Shown: positions 12,966 through 23,096 of the stretch, one piece after another
Layout: the number at the start of each line of letters is the position of its first letter
Position numbering within the stretch: the first letter of the stretch is position 1
Source of the DNA: Arthrobacter sp. MSA 4-2
GTDB taxonomy: Bacteria > Actinomycetota > Actinomycetes > Actinomycetales > Micrococcaceae
DNA length: 64,000 nt
Assembly: GCF_016405885.1 (NCBI RefSeq)
Contig: NZ_JAEKGC010000002.1
Location: 186,001 to 250,000 of the forward strand
Reading direction: 5' to 3'
The notes under the pieces: generated by a model
Database searches by the model: none
Told to the model about the DNA's origin: nothing
What the model saw: only the letters and a program-made list of their open reading frames with translations
Program-made: the position numbers and the translations under genes

Positions 12966-14308
12966 GCGGTTTCCTTTGCAGCAGGGGTGAGCGGCGCATT
13001 GAGGGCGCCGTCGAGGACGGTGGGGTGGCCGAGGTAGAACGTGGCCTGGACCCGGCCGGGGAGCTGGAGCCCGGCGAAGGGGCTGTTGCGCCCCATGGTC
13101 GCCATCCGATACGGGTCGACCGTCCAGCGCGCCGCGGGGTCCACCAGGATGAGGTTGGCCGGTTCGCCCTCGGCCAGCGGCCTGCCCTGGTGGGCCAGCC
13201 GCCCGATCTCCGCGGGCCGGGTGGAGGTGACGCGGGCGAACCCCTCCCAGTCCAGCAGTCCGGTCTCCACCATGGAGTGCTGCACCACGGACAGGGCGGT
13301 CTCGAGGCCAGTCATGCCCATGGCCGCCTGCGCCCACTCGCATTCCTTGTGCTCGCTGGGGTGAGGGGCGTGGTCGGTTCCGACGGCGTCGATGGTGCCG
13401 TCGGCGAGGGCCTCACGCAGGGCCTGCACGTCGTCGGCGGTGCGCAGCGGCGGGTTCACCTTGTAGACGGGGTCGTAGCTGCGCACGAGGTCGTCGGTGA
13501 GCAGCAGGTGGTGCGGGGTGACCTCGGCGGTGACGCGGATGCCTCGGGCCTTGGCCCAGCGCAGGATCTCGACGGACCCGGCGGTGGAGACATGGCAGAC
13601 GTGCAGCCGGGAGTTCACGTGCTGGGCCAGGAGCACGTCGCGGGCGATGATGCTCTCCTCGGCGACCGCCGGCCAGCCGGTCAGGCCCAGGACGGCGGAG
13701 ACCTCCCCCTCGTTCATCTGCGCCCCCTCGGTGAGCCGGGGCTCCTGGGCGTGCTGGGCGATCACACCGTCGAAGGCCTTCACGTACTCGAGGGCACGGC
13801 GCATCAGGACGGGGTCGGAGACGCAGATGCCGTCGTCGGAGAAGACACGCACCCTGGCGCGGGATTCGGCCATGGCGCCGAGTTCGGCCATCCGCTCCCC
13901 CGCCAGGCCGACGGTGACGGCGCCGACCGGGCGGACCTCGACCCAGCCCGCGCGCTCCCCGAGGCTGTACACCTGTTCAACGACGCCGGCGGTGTCGGCC
14001 ACCGGCGAGCTGTTGGCCATGGCGTGAACCGCGGTGAAACCGCCCAGTGCAGCGGCGCGGGAGCCGGTTTCAACGGTTTCGGCATCCTCGCGGCCGGGCT
14101 CGCGCAGGTGGGTGTGGAGGTCGACCATGCCGGGCAGGGCAATCAGCCCGTCGGCGTCGATCACCTGCGTTCCGGAATCCGGGGCGGCGCCGGGGCCGAC
14201 CCGCGCGATGAGTCCGTCCCGGATCAGCAGGTCCTGGCGGGGTCCGCCCAGCGGGGAGGCGCCCCGGATCAGGTACCCGTGTCCGGGTGTCGGTTCTGCA
14301 CCGGTCAT
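12953..14308 (-). CDS. pyrC: Dihydroorotase
   Basis: 451 residues, class I dihydroorotase of the amidohydrolase fold, closing carbamoyl aspartate to dihydroorotate. Metal ligands are seen in [17 protein letters not shown], in VCHVSTAGS and in GTDHAPH. The start codon overlaps the pyrB stop (ATGA), so translation is probably coupled. Confidence 0.97.
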   Translation of the reverse strand: MTGAEPTPGHGYLIRGASPLGGPRQDLLIRDGLIARVGPGAAPDSGTQVIDADGLIALPGMVDLHTHLREPGREDAETVETGSRAAALGGFTAVHAMANSSPVADTAGVVEQVYSLGERAGWVEVRPVGAVTVGLAGERMAELGAMAESRARVRVFSDDGICVSDPVLMRRALEYVKAFDGVIAQHAQEPRLTEGAQMNEGEVSAVLGLTGWPAVAEESIIARDVLLAQHVNSRLHVCHVSTAGSVEILRWAKARGIRVTAEVTPHHLLLTDDLVRSYDPVYKVNPPLRTADDVQALREALADGTIDAVGTDHAPHPSEHKECEWAQAAMGMTGLETALSVVQHSMVETGLLDWEGFARVTSTRPAEIGRLAHQGRPLAEGEPANLILVDPAARWTVDPYRMATMGRNSPFAGLQLPGRVQATFYLGHPTVLDGALNAPLTPAAKETAWTG

Positions 14309-15336
14309 ACTGCGGGCTCCTTCGTGGGGGAAAGTGCGGGGTTCTCGCGGACGGCCGGCGCGGCCGGGTCGTCGTGGGTGCCGCCGGCAAGCAGCAGGTA
14401 CAGCGCGGCCATGCGCACCGAGACGCCGTTGCGCACCTGGGCCAGCACGGTTGAGCGGACCGAGTCGGCGGCGGCGGCCGAAATCTCCAGGCCGCGGTTC
14501 ATGGGTCCGGGGTGCATGATGACCGTGTCGCCGAGGCCCAGGGTGTCCAGCGCCGCGAGGCGGGCGTCATCGAACCCCCAGCGCCGGGAGTACTCCCGGG
14601 TGGAGGGGAAGAACGCTGCGTTCATCCGTTCGGCCTGCAGCCGGAGCATCATGACGGCGTCGGGCCGGTCGGCGAGCGCCTCGTCCAGGTTGTACCGCAC
14701 GGTGCAGGGCCAGGTGTCGACCCCCACGGGGAGCAGGGTGGGCGGGCCCACCAGCGTCACCTCCGCGCCGAGGGTCTTCAGGAGCCACACATTGGAGCGG
14801 GCAACCCGCGAGTGGAGGATGTCCCCCACGATCAGGACCCGCATGCCGGTGAGGTCGCTGCCGGGAGAGCCGGTGCCGGCCACCTTCGCCCAGTGGCGGC
14901 GGAGCGTGAAGGCGTCGAGCAGCGCCTGGGTGGGGTGCTCGTGCGTTCCGTCGCCGGCGTTGAGGACCGCCGCGTCGATCCAGCCCGACGCGGCCAGGCG
15001 GGCTGGGGCGCCGGAGGCGGGGTGGCGGATGACGACGGCGTCGGCGCTCATCGCCTCGAGCGTCTGGGCGGTGTCCTTGAGCGATTCGCCCTTGGAGACC
15101 GAGGAGCCCTTGGCGGCGAAGTTGATGACGTCCGCGGAGAGCCGCTTGGCGGCGGCCTCGAAGGAGATCCGGGTCCTCGTCGAGTCCTCGTAGAACAGGT
15201 TCACCACGGTACGCCCGCGCAGGGCGGGCAGCTTCTTGATTTCGCGCTCGCCCACGGCCGCCATTTCCTCGGCGGTGTCGAGCAGGCGCAGCGCGTCGTG
15301 CAGGGCGAGGTCATGGGTGGAGAGGAGGTGCTTCAT
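14305..15336 (-). CDS. pyrB: Aspartate carbamoyltransferase catalytic subunit
   Basis: 343 residues. It condenses carbamoyl phosphate with aspartate. The carbamoyl-phosphate site [13 protein letters not shown] and the [15 protein letters not shown] and [13 protein letters not shown] motifs are intact. No pyrI regulatory chain is present. The start overlaps the pyrR stop (ATGA). Length and position are as expected for an actinobacterial pyr operon. Confidence 0.97.
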   Translation of the reverse strand: MKHLLSTHDLALHDALRLLDTAEEMAAVGEREIKKLPALRGRTVVNLFYEDSTRTRISFEAAAKRLSADVINFAAKGSSVSKGESLKDTAQTLEAMSADAVVIRHPASGAPARLAASGWIDAAVLNAGDGTHEHPTQALLDAFTLRRHWAKVAGTGSPGSDLTGMRVLIVGDILHSRVARSNVWLLKTLGAEVTLVGPPTLLPVGVDTWPCTVRYNLDEALADRPDAVMMLRLQAERMNAAFFPSTREYSRRWGFDDARLAALDTLGLGDTVIMHPGPMNRGLEISAAAADSVRSTVLAQVRNGVSVRMAALYLLLAGGTHDDPAAPAVRENPALSPTKEPAV

Positions 15337-15920
15337 GCGCCGCCCTCGATGACCACTTCGTTCACCGGGCGTCCGGCGACGGTGTCGATCTCCTCGAGGT
15401 GCACCCGGACCCGTTCGGCCGAGGAGGTCGGGAGGTTCTTGCCGACATGGTCGGCGCGGATCGGAAGCTCCCGGTGCCCGCGGTCAACCAGGACGGCGAG
15501 CCGCACGATGCGGGGCCGGCCCAGGTCGGCCAGTGCGTCAAGGGCGGCCCGGATGGTCCGCCCGGAGTACAGGACGTCATCGACGAGGACCACGACCTTC
15601 TCGTCGATCCCCGTCGGCGGGAGCTGGGTGGCCCGCGGCGGCCGGGTGGGATTGCGCTGGAGGTCGTCCCGGTACATGGTGACATCGAGCTGGCCGGTGA
15701 TGGCCCGGGGGTCGATGGACGGATCGACGGCGCCGATGCGGCGGGCGAGGCGCTGGGCCAGCGGGAAGCCCCTGCGGGGAATACCGAGGAGCACAAGGTC
15801 AGAGGAGCCCTTGTTGGCTTCGAGGATCTCGTGGGCGATGCGGGTGAGCGCGCGGTCTATATCGGCTTCGGCGAGAACAACGCGCGGTGCGGCTCCGGCA
15901 TGCGGTGCGGGCACGGTCAT
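15333..15920 (-). CDS. pyrR: Bifunctional pyr operon regulator/uracil phosphoribosyltransferase
   Basis: 195 residues from the ATG at 15920. PyrR binds pyr mRNA when UMP/UTP is high and also makes UMP from uracil and PRPP. The PRPP loop [19 protein letters not shown] near residue 107 is complete, and [14 protein letters not shown] precedes it. The start was chosen because AAGGAGG lies just upstream and the protein then begins as other PyrRs do; the frame stays open to 15989. It is the first gene of the pyr operon, with its own RNA target in the leader. Confidence 0.95.
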   Translation of the reverse strand: MTVPAPHAGAAPRVVLAEADIDRALTRIAHEILEANKGSSDLVLLGIPRRGFPLAQRLARRIGAVDPSIDPRAITGQLDVTMYRDDLQRNPTRPPRATQLPPTGIDEKVVVLVDDVLYSGRTIRAALDALADLGRPRIVRLAVLVDRGHRELPIRADHVGKNLPTSSAERVRVHLEEIDTVAGRPVNEVVIEGGA

Positions 15921-15929
15921 ATCACGCTT

Positions 15930-15956
15930 CCTCCTTCCCCGCCTCACAGGACGGCA
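15930..15956 (-). promoter_or_regulatory. PyrR-binding RNA site overlapping the pyrR ribosome binding site
   Basis: The minus strand reads GCCGTCCTGTGAGGCGGGG from 15955 to 15937, then AAGGAGG. This fits the conserved PyrR binding loop (UCCNGNGAGG with flanking GC stem). The site lies directly on the Shine-Dalgarno region of pyrR, the layout described for PyrR translational repression in Mycobacterium smegmatis. No terminator/antiterminator pair is seen, so translational control is inferred. The 9-mer GTCCTGTGA recurs 42 bp upstream (minus strand 15994-15986). Confidence 0.75.
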
Positions 15957-16004
15957 TTTAAAGGTTGGCTGCGTTCTCAAAAGTATCACAGGACTTCGGG
16001 CGAA

Positions 16005-16010
16005 TAGTCT
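16005..16010 (+). promoter_or_regulatory. -10 hexamer of a probable leaderless prsW-family transcript
   Basis: TAGTCT ends 6 nt before the ATG at 16017, so transcription would start at the start codon. No Shine-Dalgarno sequence is present. Confidence 0.45.
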
Positions 16011-16016
16011 GGGCGT

Positions 16017-17261
16017 ATGTCGCTTTACGATCCGTCCGGCTCGGCCCGCCCCGGCCCCCAGGGGCTTTCCTGGTGGGAGGCCTCAACCCAGCGCTCGGCA
16101 CCGCCGGCGCCCCAGTGGGACCAACCCGCTCCCCCGCCTCCGGTGTGGAACCGGCCCGTGAGGCGCGGATCCGGCGCCCTCAACGTCGTGCTGCTGTTCG
16201 TCACCGCGCTGGTGCTCGCGGCGCTCGCCTGGTTCCTGTCGCAGTCCCTTGGTACGACGGCGCTGGTGCTGTGCGCGGTGCTGGCACTGGTGCCGCTGGC
16301 TATCTGCGCCCTCGGCATCGGCTGGATCGACCGCTGGGATCCGGAGCCCCGCGGGGCGTTGCTGTTCGCCTTCCTGTGGGGTGCGGGAATCTCGGTGGTC
16401 GTGACGCTGCTGCTGGGCAACTACGTCCTCGGCCTGCTCAGCGTGGCACTTGACTCAACCTCGACCGACATCATCGGCCCGGTCCTGCAGGCCCCGGTCG
16501 TCGAGGAATTCGCGAAGGGACTCGGGGTGCTGATCCTCGTCTACTCCCAGCGCAGCCACTTCGATGGGCCGGTGGACGGCATCGTCTATGCCGGCACCAT
16601 CGCCGCGGGGTTCGCCTTCACCGAAAACATCCTGTACTTCAGTTCGGCCATCCTTGAGTCGGGAACCCTGGGTGCGGTCGTCGGCGTGTTCGTGCTGCGC
16701 GGGCTGTTCTCGCCGTTTGCCCACGTGATGTTCACCGCCGCCCTGGGCTTCGTGGTGGGCCGGGCAGTCAGCCGGGGCGGCGGCCCGGCCCGGTTGCTGC
16801 CGGCCTTCCTCCTGGGCCTAGTTCCCGCCATCGCCGGGCACATGCTCTGGAACGGCGGGACGGTGCTGCTGTTCGACGATTTCTTCTCCTTCTACCTGCT
16901 CGTCCAGGTCCCGCTGTTCTGCGTGGCGATCGTCGCGGTGGTGCTGATCCGGCGGGCCGAGCGCCGGCTGACCGAATCCCGGCTTGGTGACTATGTCGAC
17001 GCCGGCTGGTTCACCCCCCAGGAGGTGTCGATGCTCGCCACCGGTCCGGGGCGGACCCAGGCCCTCGCCTGGGCGGGGTCGTTCGGCGCCCGCAGCGAGA
17101 TGAAGGCCTTCATCCGGGCTGCCACCCGGCTCGCCTTCACCCGCCAGCGGATGGTCAACGGCCGGCCACGGGCCGCGCATGCCGCCGAGGAACGCGCTCT
17201 CCTAGATTCGGCGACCCACCACCGGTCTCGGCTCTTCTCGCTGGCCTCGGCACGCCCCTGA
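16017..17261 (+). CDS. PrsW-family intramembrane metalloprotease
   Basis: 414 residues: a Pro-rich cytoplasmic N-terminus (about 1-52), then at least eight membrane segments, then a C-terminal cytoplasmic tail of about 90 residues. PrsW-family motifs are intact: VVEEFAKG near residue 160 (catalytic Glu pair), [21 protein letters not shown], and the His-containing [12 protein letters not shown] and GHMLWNG. PrsW in Bacillus cleaves an anti-sigma factor; the substrate here is unknown and no anti-sigma factor gene is adjacent. It is divergent from pyrR and begins the accessory block. Confidence 0.9.
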   Translation: MSLYDPSGSARPGPQGLSWWEASTQRSAPPAPQWDQPAPPPPVWNRPVRRGSGALNVVLLFVTALVLAALAWFLSQSLGTTALVLCAVLALVPLAICALGIGWIDRWDPEPRGALLFAFLWGAGISVVVTLLLGNYVLGLLSVALDSTSTDIIGPVLQAPVVEEFAKGLGVLILVYSQRSHFDGPVDGIVYAGTIAAGFAFTENILYFSSAILESGTLGAVVGVFVLRGLFSPFAHVMFTAALGFVVGRAVSRGGGPARLLPAFLLGLVPAIAGHMLWNGGTVLLFDDFFSFYLLVQVPLFCVAIVAVVLIRRAERRLTESRLGDYVDAGWFTPQEVSMLATGPGRTQALAWAGSFGARSEMKAFIRAATRLAFTRQRMVNGRPRAAHAAEERALLDSATHHRSRLFSLASARP

Positions 17262-17326
17262 GCCCTGCCGGGCCCGGCCGGGGACAGGACCGGTCCTTTC
17301 GGCCCTAGTGCGCCGCTGTGCAGGTG

Positions 17327-17341
17327 GTTAGCATGCTGAAC
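17327..17341. promoter_or_regulatory. Palindrome over the TetR gene start
   Basis: GTTAGCATGCTGAAC contains the perfect palindrome AGCATGCT with partial GTT/GAAC flanks. It covers a TAGCAT -10 candidate (17329-17334) and ends one base before the ATG at 17342. This position suits autorepression by the TetR protein it precedes. Confidence 0.45.
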
Positions 17342-18022
17342 ATGCGTTCAGCCGGCGCTTTCGTTCGAGCTGACCGCCCGGAGGACCGGACGGCCAGGGC
17401 GCGCCTCCGCGACGCCGCGGTCCGGCTGTACGGGCGCGACGGCTTCCGGGTGGGACTGCGTGCCATCGCAAGGGAGACCGGGGTGAGCCCGGCCCTGGTC
17501 CTTCACCACTTCGGCTCCAAGGACGGGCTCCGGGAAGCCTGCGACGGCTACGTCCTCGAGCAGATCCGTTCCTACAAGACCCAGGCAACGGGCGGGCCGG
17601 CGGCGGTCGAGGGCCTGATGGGCCTGGCCACCGTCGAGGAGTCCGCCCACCTCCTGGCCTACGCCATCCGCTGCCTCCAGGAGGGCGGATCCGCCGCCGG
17701 GTCCTTCCTCGACCACTTCGCCGAGGAGGTGGAGGGGTGGCTCGCCGAAGGAGTGGCAGCGGGCACCATCCGCCCCTCCCGCGACGAGAAGGCCCGTGCC
17801 CGCTGCCTGGCCCTGCAGGGGTTCGGCTCGGTGCTGCTCGATCTCAGCGTGCACCCGCCGCAGGACCCCCACGACTTTTCCGCGATCCTCCGCGGCTACC
17901 TCGAACGCCACGCATCGCCGACCCTCGAACTCTTCTCCCAGGGACTCACCACCGACCGCTCGATGCTCGACTCCTACCTGATGTACGTTCCGGACCCTCC
18001 GCAGGAAGAATCCCCCCGCTGA
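17342..18022 (+). CDS. TetR/AcrR-family transcriptional regulator
   Basis: About 226 residues from ATG 17342; ATG 17333 or GTG 17318 are alternatives, and none has a ribosome binding site. The N-terminal helix-turn-helix is clear (AAVRLYGRDGFRVGLRAIARETGVSPALVLHHFGSKDGL, given here only as a location near residues 25-65). The C-terminal ligand domain is not specific. It lies 27 bp upstream of the ABC ATPase gene on the same strand, so it probably controls the exporter operon, for example in response to a drug. Confidence 0.9.
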   Translation: MRSAGAFVRADRPEDRTARARLRDAAVRLYGRDGFRVGLRAIARETGVSPALVLHHFGSKDGLREACDGYVLEQIRSYKTQATGGPAAVEGLMGLATVEESAHLLAYAIRCLQEGGSAAGSFLDHFAEEVEGWLAEGVAAGTIRPSRDEKARARCLALQGFGSVLLDLSVHPPQDPHDFSAILRGYLERHASPTLELFSQGLTTDRSMLDSYLMYVPDPPQEESPR

Positions 18023-18049
18023 CCCCGGCCCTTCCACCAGGAGCATCCC

Positions 18050-18952
18050 GTGAGCCCCGTCATTGACGTGCACAAACTGAGCAAGAACTTCGGTGCCGTC
18101 CGGGCACTTGACGAACTGGACCTGCGGCTTGAGGCCGGCGAGGTCCACGGCTTCCTCGGCCCCAACGGAGCCGGCAAGTCGACCACCATCCGGGTCCTCC
18201 TCGGCGCAGTGAAGGCCGACTCCGGGACGGTTCGGCTCTTCGGGGAGGACCCGTGGACCGAGGCTGTGCGGCTCCACCGCAGGCTTTCCTATGTTCCCGG
18301 GGATGTGAACCTGTGGCCGAAGATCACCGGCGGCGAGGCGATCGATCTCCTCGTGAGCCTGCGCGGGGGCGCCGACGGCAGGCGCCGCAGCGAACTCCTC
18401 GAGCGCTTCGATCTCGACCCGAGCAAGAAGGCCCGCACCTACTCCAAGGGAAACCGGCAGAAGGTCGCACTCGTCGCGGCGCTTGCCAGCGACGTCGAAC
18501 TTCTCGTGCTCGACGAACCCACCTCCGGCCTCGATCCCCTGATGGAGCGGGTGTTCCAGGACTGCGTTCGGGAGGCCAAGGCGGCCGGACGCACCGTGCT
18601 GCTCTCAAGCCACCTCCTCGCCGAGGTGGAAACCCTCTGCGACCGGGTGACGATCATCCGTCAGGGGCAGACCGTTCAATCCGGCGCCCTCAGTGAGCTG
18701 CGGCACCTGGCCCGAGCGGCGGTGTCCGTGGTGTGCGGGAAGGACCCGTCGGGTGTCGCCCTGCTGCCCGGGGTCCACGACGTCCGCCGGGACGGCGAGC
18801 GCCTGCTCTTCAGCGTCGAGGACGGCGCCCTGCCCGCGGTGCTTGAGCATCTCCTGCCCCTGGACATAGGCAGCCTCACCTCGACGCCGCCCACCCTCGA
18901 GGAACTGTTCGTCCACCAGTACAGTCCGGACGCGCAGGGCGCACGCTCATGA
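18050..18952 (+). CDS. ABC transporter ATP-binding protein
   Basis: 300 residues, DrrA/CcmA-like. Walker [10 protein letters not shown] near residue 40, the signature [15 protein letters not shown] in place of LSGGQ, Walker [14 protein letters not shown] and the switch His in [11 protein letters not shown] are all present. With the permease just downstream (ATGA overlap) it forms an exporter, and the TetR gene upstream suggests drug or antibiotic efflux. The start is GTG after an AGGAG ribosome binding site. Confidence 0.93.
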   Translation: MSPVIDVHKLSKNFGAVRALDELDLRLEAGEVHGFLGPNGAGKSTTIRVLLGAVKADSGTVRLFGEDPWTEAVRLHRRLSYVPGDVNLWPKITGGEAIDLLVSLRGGADGRRRSELLERFDLDPSKKARTYSKGNRQKVALVAALASDVELLVLDEPTSGLDPLMERVFQDCVREAKAAGRTVLLSSHLLAEVETLCDRVTIIRQGQTVQSGALSELRHLARAAVSVVCGKDPSGVALLPGVHDVRRDGERLLFSVEDGALPAVLEHLLPLDIGSLTSTPPTLEELFVHQYSPDAQGARS

Positions 18953-20607
18953 GCACGGCGGCCCCTCCCCGGGGGCAGCGGGACGGGTTCCGGGATGCCC
19001 GCGCCGCCGGCGACCTCACCGGAACGGGGAGGCTGTTCCGCTTTGCCCTGCTGCGGGACCGCCTCCGGGTCCCGCTCTGGGCCCTGGCGCTCGGCGGACT
19101 CGTCGGCTACTTCGGCGCGGTCCTTCCGCTGGCCTACCCTGACCAGGCAGCCCTGCAGACCCGCGCGGCGATCCTGAAGGACCCCTCCGGCGCCCTGCTT
19201 TCCGGCCCGGGGTACGGGCTGGAGAACTATACGCTGGGCGCCATGCTGGCCAACGAAGTACTGGGCATGCTGGCGGTCGCGGCGGCGCTGATGTCGATTT
19301 TCCTGGTGGTCCGGCACACCAGAGCCGAGGAGGAATCCGGGCGGGCGGAACTGGTGCGGGCGGGCGTCGTGGGGCGGTACGCCCCGCTTACGGCCGCCCT
19401 CGGCGCCCTGCTGGTGGCCAATGGCGCCGTCGCCGTCGTCCTGGCCGCCGCGATGCTCGGCAACGGACTTGCCGGTGCCGACTCCCTCGCCCTTGCCGCC
19501 GGGGTCGCGGCCGTCGGCCTTGTCTTCGGCGCAGGAGCCGCCGTGACGGCCCAGCTCAGCCAGTCGGCCCGCGGCGCCACGGGCCTGGCGGGAGGGGCAC
19601 TCGGGCTTGCCTACCTCCTCCGCGGGATCGGCGACGCGCAGCGCGTCGGTGGGAGCACATTGTCCTGGCTCTCCCCCGTCGGGTGGAGCCAGCAGACCCG
19701 GGCCTTCGTCGACCTGCGCTGGTGGCCGCTGCTGCCCTCGGCGGTCCTCGCCGCGCTGCTCTGCCTGGCCGCGTACCTGCTGGCCTCCCGGCGCGACCTC
19801 GGGGCGGGCCTGCTCGCCGCCCGCCCGGGCCCCAGCCGCGCCACGCGGGCCCTGGCCTCGCCCGCGGGGCTGGCACTTCGGCTCGAGCGCGGCAGCATCC
19901 TCAGCTGGTGCCTCGGCCTCTTCGCCTTTGCCCTGCTCACCGGGTCGATGGGCCGGACCATCGTCGAGAGCTTCGAGGCCCGGCCCGAGCTCGCCGTGGT
20001 AATCGGGGGTTCGACGGGCGGGGATGCCCTGAGGGCAACCCTTTCGGCGTTCCTGAGGTACTTCGCGATGGCGGTCGCCGTCCATGCGGTGGTCACGGTG
20101 AACCGGCTTCGCCGGGAGGAGGACTCGGGTCGCACCGCGCTCCTGCTGGCTGCCGGCGCCGGGCGGGCTCGACTGCTGCTCCACTGCCTCGCCGTCACCC
20201 TCGCAGCGGACGCGCTGCTGCTGCTGGCCGCCGGCTTCGGCCTGGGAGCCGGGGCGGCATCCGCCGTCGGGCCCGGTGCGGGGAACCTGGCGCTGGAATT
20301 CACCGCGGCGTCCCTGGCCTACCTTCCCCTGGTTTCCTGCTTCGCGGCCCTGACGGCGCTGGCCTACGGCCTGAGGACGGGATCGTGGTGGGTGTGGCTG
20401 ATCCTGATCGCCTCACTGCTGATCGGCCTCTACGGACCGATCCTCCGGCTCCCGGAGGCCCTTCTTGATGCCGAACCCTTCGGCCTGGTGCCGGCGGTGC
20501 CGTCGGTGCCGCTGAACGGCAACCCGCTGCTCCTGATGGGCCTCACCGCCCTGGTGCTGCTGGCGGCGGCGGTCCCGGCGTTCCGCCGCCGCGACCTCTC
20601 CGTGTAG
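18949..20607 (+). CDS. ABC exporter permease, two-repeat type
   Basis: 552 residues with about 12 hydrophobic segments in two similar halves. [18 protein letters not shown] in the first half corresponds to [18 protein letters not shown] in the second, which shows an internal duplication of the 6-TM unit. Such fused permeases work with a single ATPase type, here the upstream gene. The last codons (LSV-stop) are the first unit of a 16-bp tandem array that continues past the stop. Confidence 0.88.
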   Translation: MSTAAPPRGQRDGFRDARAAGDLTGTGRLFRFALLRDRLRVPLWALALGGLVGYFGAVLPLAYPDQAALQTRAAILKDPSGALLSGPGYGLENYTLGAMLANEVLGMLAVAAALMSIFLVVRHTRAEEESGRAELVRAGVVGRYAPLTAALGALLVANGAVAVVLAAAMLGNGLAGADSLALAAGVAAVGLVFGAGAAVTAQLSQSARGATGLAGGALGLAYLLRGIGDAQRVGGSTLSWLSPVGWSQQTRAFVDLRWWPLLPSAVLAALLCLAAYLLASRRDLGAGLLAARPGPSRATRALASPAGLALRLERGSILSWCLGLFAFALLTGSMGRTIVESFEARPELAVVIGGSTGGDALRATLSAFLRYFAMAVAVHAVVTVNRLRREEDSGRTALLLAAGAGRARLLLHCLAVTLAADALLLLAAGFGLGAGAASAVGPGAGNLALEFTAASLAYLPLVSCFAALTALAYGLRTGSWWVWLILIASLLIGLYGPILRLPEALLDAEPFGLVPAVPSVPLNGNPLLLMGLTALVLLAAAVPAFRRRDLSV

Positions 20608-20681
20608 GGTCCCCTCCGTGTAGGTTCCTCTCCGTGTAGGTTCCTCTCCGTGTAGGTTCCTCTCCGTGTAGGTTCCTCTCC
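20596..20681. repeat. 16-bp tandem repeat, about 5.4 copies
   Basis: The unit is CTCTCCGTGTAGGTTC. Units 3-5 are identical; the first two differ by one or two bases, and a partial sixth follows. Unit 1 includes the permease stop codon, so the array seems to have grown from the 3' end of that gene. A 16-bp unit changes frame with each copy, but only the first is coding. Confidence 0.95.
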
Positions 20682-20712
20682 ACCCGGACCGCGGCCACCG
20701 GCCCGGGTTCAG

Positions 20713-20760
20713 CGCTCCGGCCGGCGCTCCGGCCGGCCCTCCAGCCGGACCTCCGGTTGG
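20713..20760. repeat. 12-bp tandem repeat, four copies
   Basis: Two identical units CGCTCCGGCCGG are followed by the diverged CCCTCCAGCCGG and ACCTCCGGTTGG. It lies 31 bp after the 16-bp array and 10 bp before the end of the minus-strand hydrolase gene. Confidence 0.85.
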
Positions 20761-20770
20761 CTCAGCGGAA

Positions 20771-21637
20771 TCAGGACGGCGCCAGGAAGTCCCGGACCGC
20801 TGCCGCGGCCTCGCCGCGGCTGGGCCCGAGCCAGAAGAGGTGGCTAGGCGCCGGAAGCTCCACCAGCCGTGCGGTGGGGATGGTGTCCCGGAAGTCCTCG
20901 GCGTGGGCGTAGGCGACGCCGCCGTCATGGCGGGAGGCCGTCACCAGCGTGGGGCAGCCGACGCGGGCCTGGGTCCGGCGGCGGTAGGAGGATCGGGCAC
21001 GGCGGGCCTGGCGCAGGTCGTTGGCGAACCCGGACCCGGACGCCATTGACTGGAACAGTTCCCGGGCCCGCTGCCTGTCCCCGGCCGGGAAGGTGTCCCA
21101 CCATGCGCCGGTCGGAAGGTCCGAGAGCGTTCCGGCCATGCGCCGCAGCCCGGGGTCGGTGGCCACGCTGCGCGCGACCGCCTTCCAGGTGTGGCCTGAA
21201 AGCGCCGGCCCAAAAACCACCGGAGCGATCCGGGCCTGCAGAGGCGAGTCGGGGTACGGGTGGGTCGACGGGGCACAGCTGTGAAGCACCAGCCGGGGTG
21301 GGAGGTGCGGAAGCGACACGGCCGTCGCGATGGCCTGCAGGCCCCCGAAGGAGACCCCGACCGCCGCGGTGGCCTTCTCGATGTCGAGGCGCCGGGCGCT
21401 CTCGGCCACAGCGGGAAGAAACTCCGCGGCGGTCAGCGGACCCACGTCGGTGCGCCCGTACCCGGGGCGGGAGAACGCGAGCACCCCGTAGCCCAGCGAG
21501 GTGTAGAGGCTCCACCCGCAGTCGCTGCCGGCCCGGCAGTGGCCTCCGGGGAAGAACAGGACGGGCGGCTTTACGCCGGGCAGGTACAGGATTTCGACGG
21601 CCCCCAGGGACGTCGTCACCACCTGGACCTCATCCAT
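20771..21637 (-). CDS. Alpha/beta hydrolase
   Basis: 288 residues from ATG 21637; the frame extends further upstream but without family similarity. The catalytic triad can be placed: nucleophile Ser in GVSFGG, acid Asp in TASRHDGG, and His in APSHLFW near the C-terminus. The oxyanion region LFFPGGHC is also typical. Substrate unknown. A TACACT hexamer 6 nt before the start suggests a leaderless transcript. It is convergent with the ABC exporter operon. Confidence 0.85.
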   Translation of the reverse strand: MDEVQVVTTSLGAVEILYLPGVKPPVLFFPGGHCRAGSDCGWSLYTSLGYGVLAFSRPGYGRTDVGPLTAAEFLPAVAESARRLDIEKATAAVGVSFGGLQAIATAVSLPHLPPRLVLHSCAPSTHPYPDSPLQARIAPVVFGPALSGHTWKAVARSVATDPGLRRMAGTLSDLPTGAWWDTFPAGDRQRARELFQSMASGSGFANDLRQARRARSSYRRRTQARVGCPTLVTASRHDGGVAYAHAEDFRDTIPTARLVELPAPSHLFWLGPSRGEAAAAVRDFLAPS

Positions 21638-21643
21638 CGGCCC

Positions 21644-21649
21644 AGTGTA
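21644..21649 (-). promoter_or_regulatory. -10 hexamer of the hydrolase gene, probable leaderless start
   Basis: Minus-strand TACACT ends 6 nt before ATG 21637. The surrounding 11-mer GGAACCTACAC is identical to the minus-strand reading of the 16-bp repeat unit at 20.6 kb. Confidence 0.4.
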
Positions 21650-21728
21650 GGTTCCCGCCCGGGCCGGCGCCGGGGCCGGCCGCGGCGAAGTGCCCCGGCC
21701 GGTCAGGAGGCCATCCCGGAGGGCCCGC

Positions 21729-23096
21729 TTACCGGACGGTTGGTGCTTCGCTCGCTCCCGGAGCCGCCTGGGGTGCGGGCCTGCTGTAGGATTCGGCCTC
21801 CTCGAACGTCCCGCGCGGGGTCTGCAGCCCGCGCAGTCCGGCGGTGTCGCGCCCCAGCCAGAGGTTGTTCCACCACCCCCACAGCACCCGCCACTTCCGC
21901 TCCCAGGTCGGAATGGCCAGCACATGGTATCCGCGGTGCATCACCCAGGCGGGGAATCCCTTGACCACGATCGGGCCCGACTGGAACACCCCGGAGCCAA
22001 GGCCCAGGGTGGCCACCGCCCCAAGGTTGCGGTGGAAGTACCTCGTCGCCTCGCCGCCGCGCAGGGTGTCCCGCAGGTTCCGGGCGAGCAGTTTGCCCTG
22101 ACGGATGGCGTTCTGGGCGTTCGGGACGGTGAAGCCGCCGACGCCGCCTCCGGAGAGGTCGGGGATGGCCGCAATGTCTCCGGCCGTCCAGGCATCGGCA
22201 ACCGGGGTGTCGTCGGTGCCCACCCGCAGGTCGGCCCGCGCCCTCAGGCGTCCGCGCTCGTCGATCGGAAGGTCGGTGTGCCGCGCGAGGGCGGGGTTCG
22301 CAAGGACTCCGGCGGTCCACACCAACAGCCCTGTTTCGAATTCCTCGCCCGTGGAGAGCCGGATAGTCCCCTCCACGGCGGAGTCGAGCTGGGTGTTCAG
22401 GTGGACCTGCGCCCCGCGGGCGGCAAGATGCCTGAGCACCCACCGGCTGGTCTCCTCGGAGACCTCGGGCAGGATCCGGCCGGTCGCCTCGATCAGGTGG
22501 AAGTGCGTCTCGGCAGGACTCAGTTCCGGGTAGCGCTTCAGCGTGGCCGTGGCCAGCGCCCGCAGCTCGCCGAAGGCCTCGATCCCTGCGTATCCGCCGC
22601 CGACGAACACGACGGTCAGCAGTTTCTCCCGGGCCGGGCCCGGGGGAAGTGACGCGGCCATGTCGATATTGCGCAGCAGCGTGTCCCGGATGAACACGGC
22701 CTCCTCGATATTCTTCAGCCCGACGGCCTGCGCGCCGACCCCCGGGATGGGGAAGGTGCGGGTGACCGCGCCGCCGGTGACGACCACGATGTCGTAGGTC
22801 TCCGTGTCCTCGTGCCCGTCAGGGAACTGGAGCGTGGCGGTCTTCGCCGCGTGGTCGAGGTAGCTGACTTTTGCGGTCAGCAGGCGGGTCTTCCGAAGGT
22901 GCCGGCGGTGCAGGATCACGCTGTGCCGGGCCTCGATCGACCCGGCCAGCACCTCCGGGAGGAACGGCTGATACGTCATGTAGGGCAGCGGATCGACCAT
23001 CGTGACCTGCGCCTCGCCGGGGCGGAGGTACTTCTCCAACCGCCAGGCGACGTAGAAACCGGCGTAACCGCCGCCGATAATGAGGATTCTGCGCAT
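21729..23096 (-). CDS. ndh: Type II NADH dehydrogenase
   Basis: 455 residues. NDH-2 is a membrane-associated, non-pumping flavoprotein passing electrons from NADH to quinone. The FAD-binding ILIIGGGYAGFY is at the N-terminus, the NADH-binding VVFVGGGYAGIEAFGEL in the middle, and the second FAD motif AWTAGDIAAIPD follows. The C-terminal third holds the amphipathic membrane-anchoring part with WERKWRVLWGWWNN. It lies 190 bp after the AhpD-like gene on the same strand. Confidence 0.93.
   Translation of the reverse strand: MRRILIIGGGYAGFYVAWRLEKYLRPGEAQVTMVDPLPYMTYQPFLPEVLAGSIEARHSVILHRRHLRKTRLLTAKVSYLDHAAKTATLQFPDGHEDTETYDIVVVTGGAVTRTFPIPGVGAQAVGLKNIEEAVFIRDTLLRNIDMAASLPPGPAREKLLTVVFVGGGYAGIEAFGELRALATATLKRYPELSPAETHFHLIEATGRILPEVSEETSRWVLRHLAARGAQVHLNTQLDSAVEGTIRLSTGEEFETGLLVWTAGVLANPALARHTDLPIDERGRLRARADLRVGTDDTPVADAWTAGDIAAIPDLSGGGVGGFTVPNAQNAIRQGKLLARNLRDTLRGGEATRYFHRNLGAVATLGLGSGVFQSGPIVVKGFPAWVMHRGYHVLAIPTWERKWRVLWGWWNNLWLGRDTAGLRGLQTPRGTFEEAESYSRPAPQAAPGASEAPTVR

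Noticed and set aside
20596-20760. CRISPR-like array
   Set aside because: Units are head-to-tail without unique spacers; no cas genes nearby.
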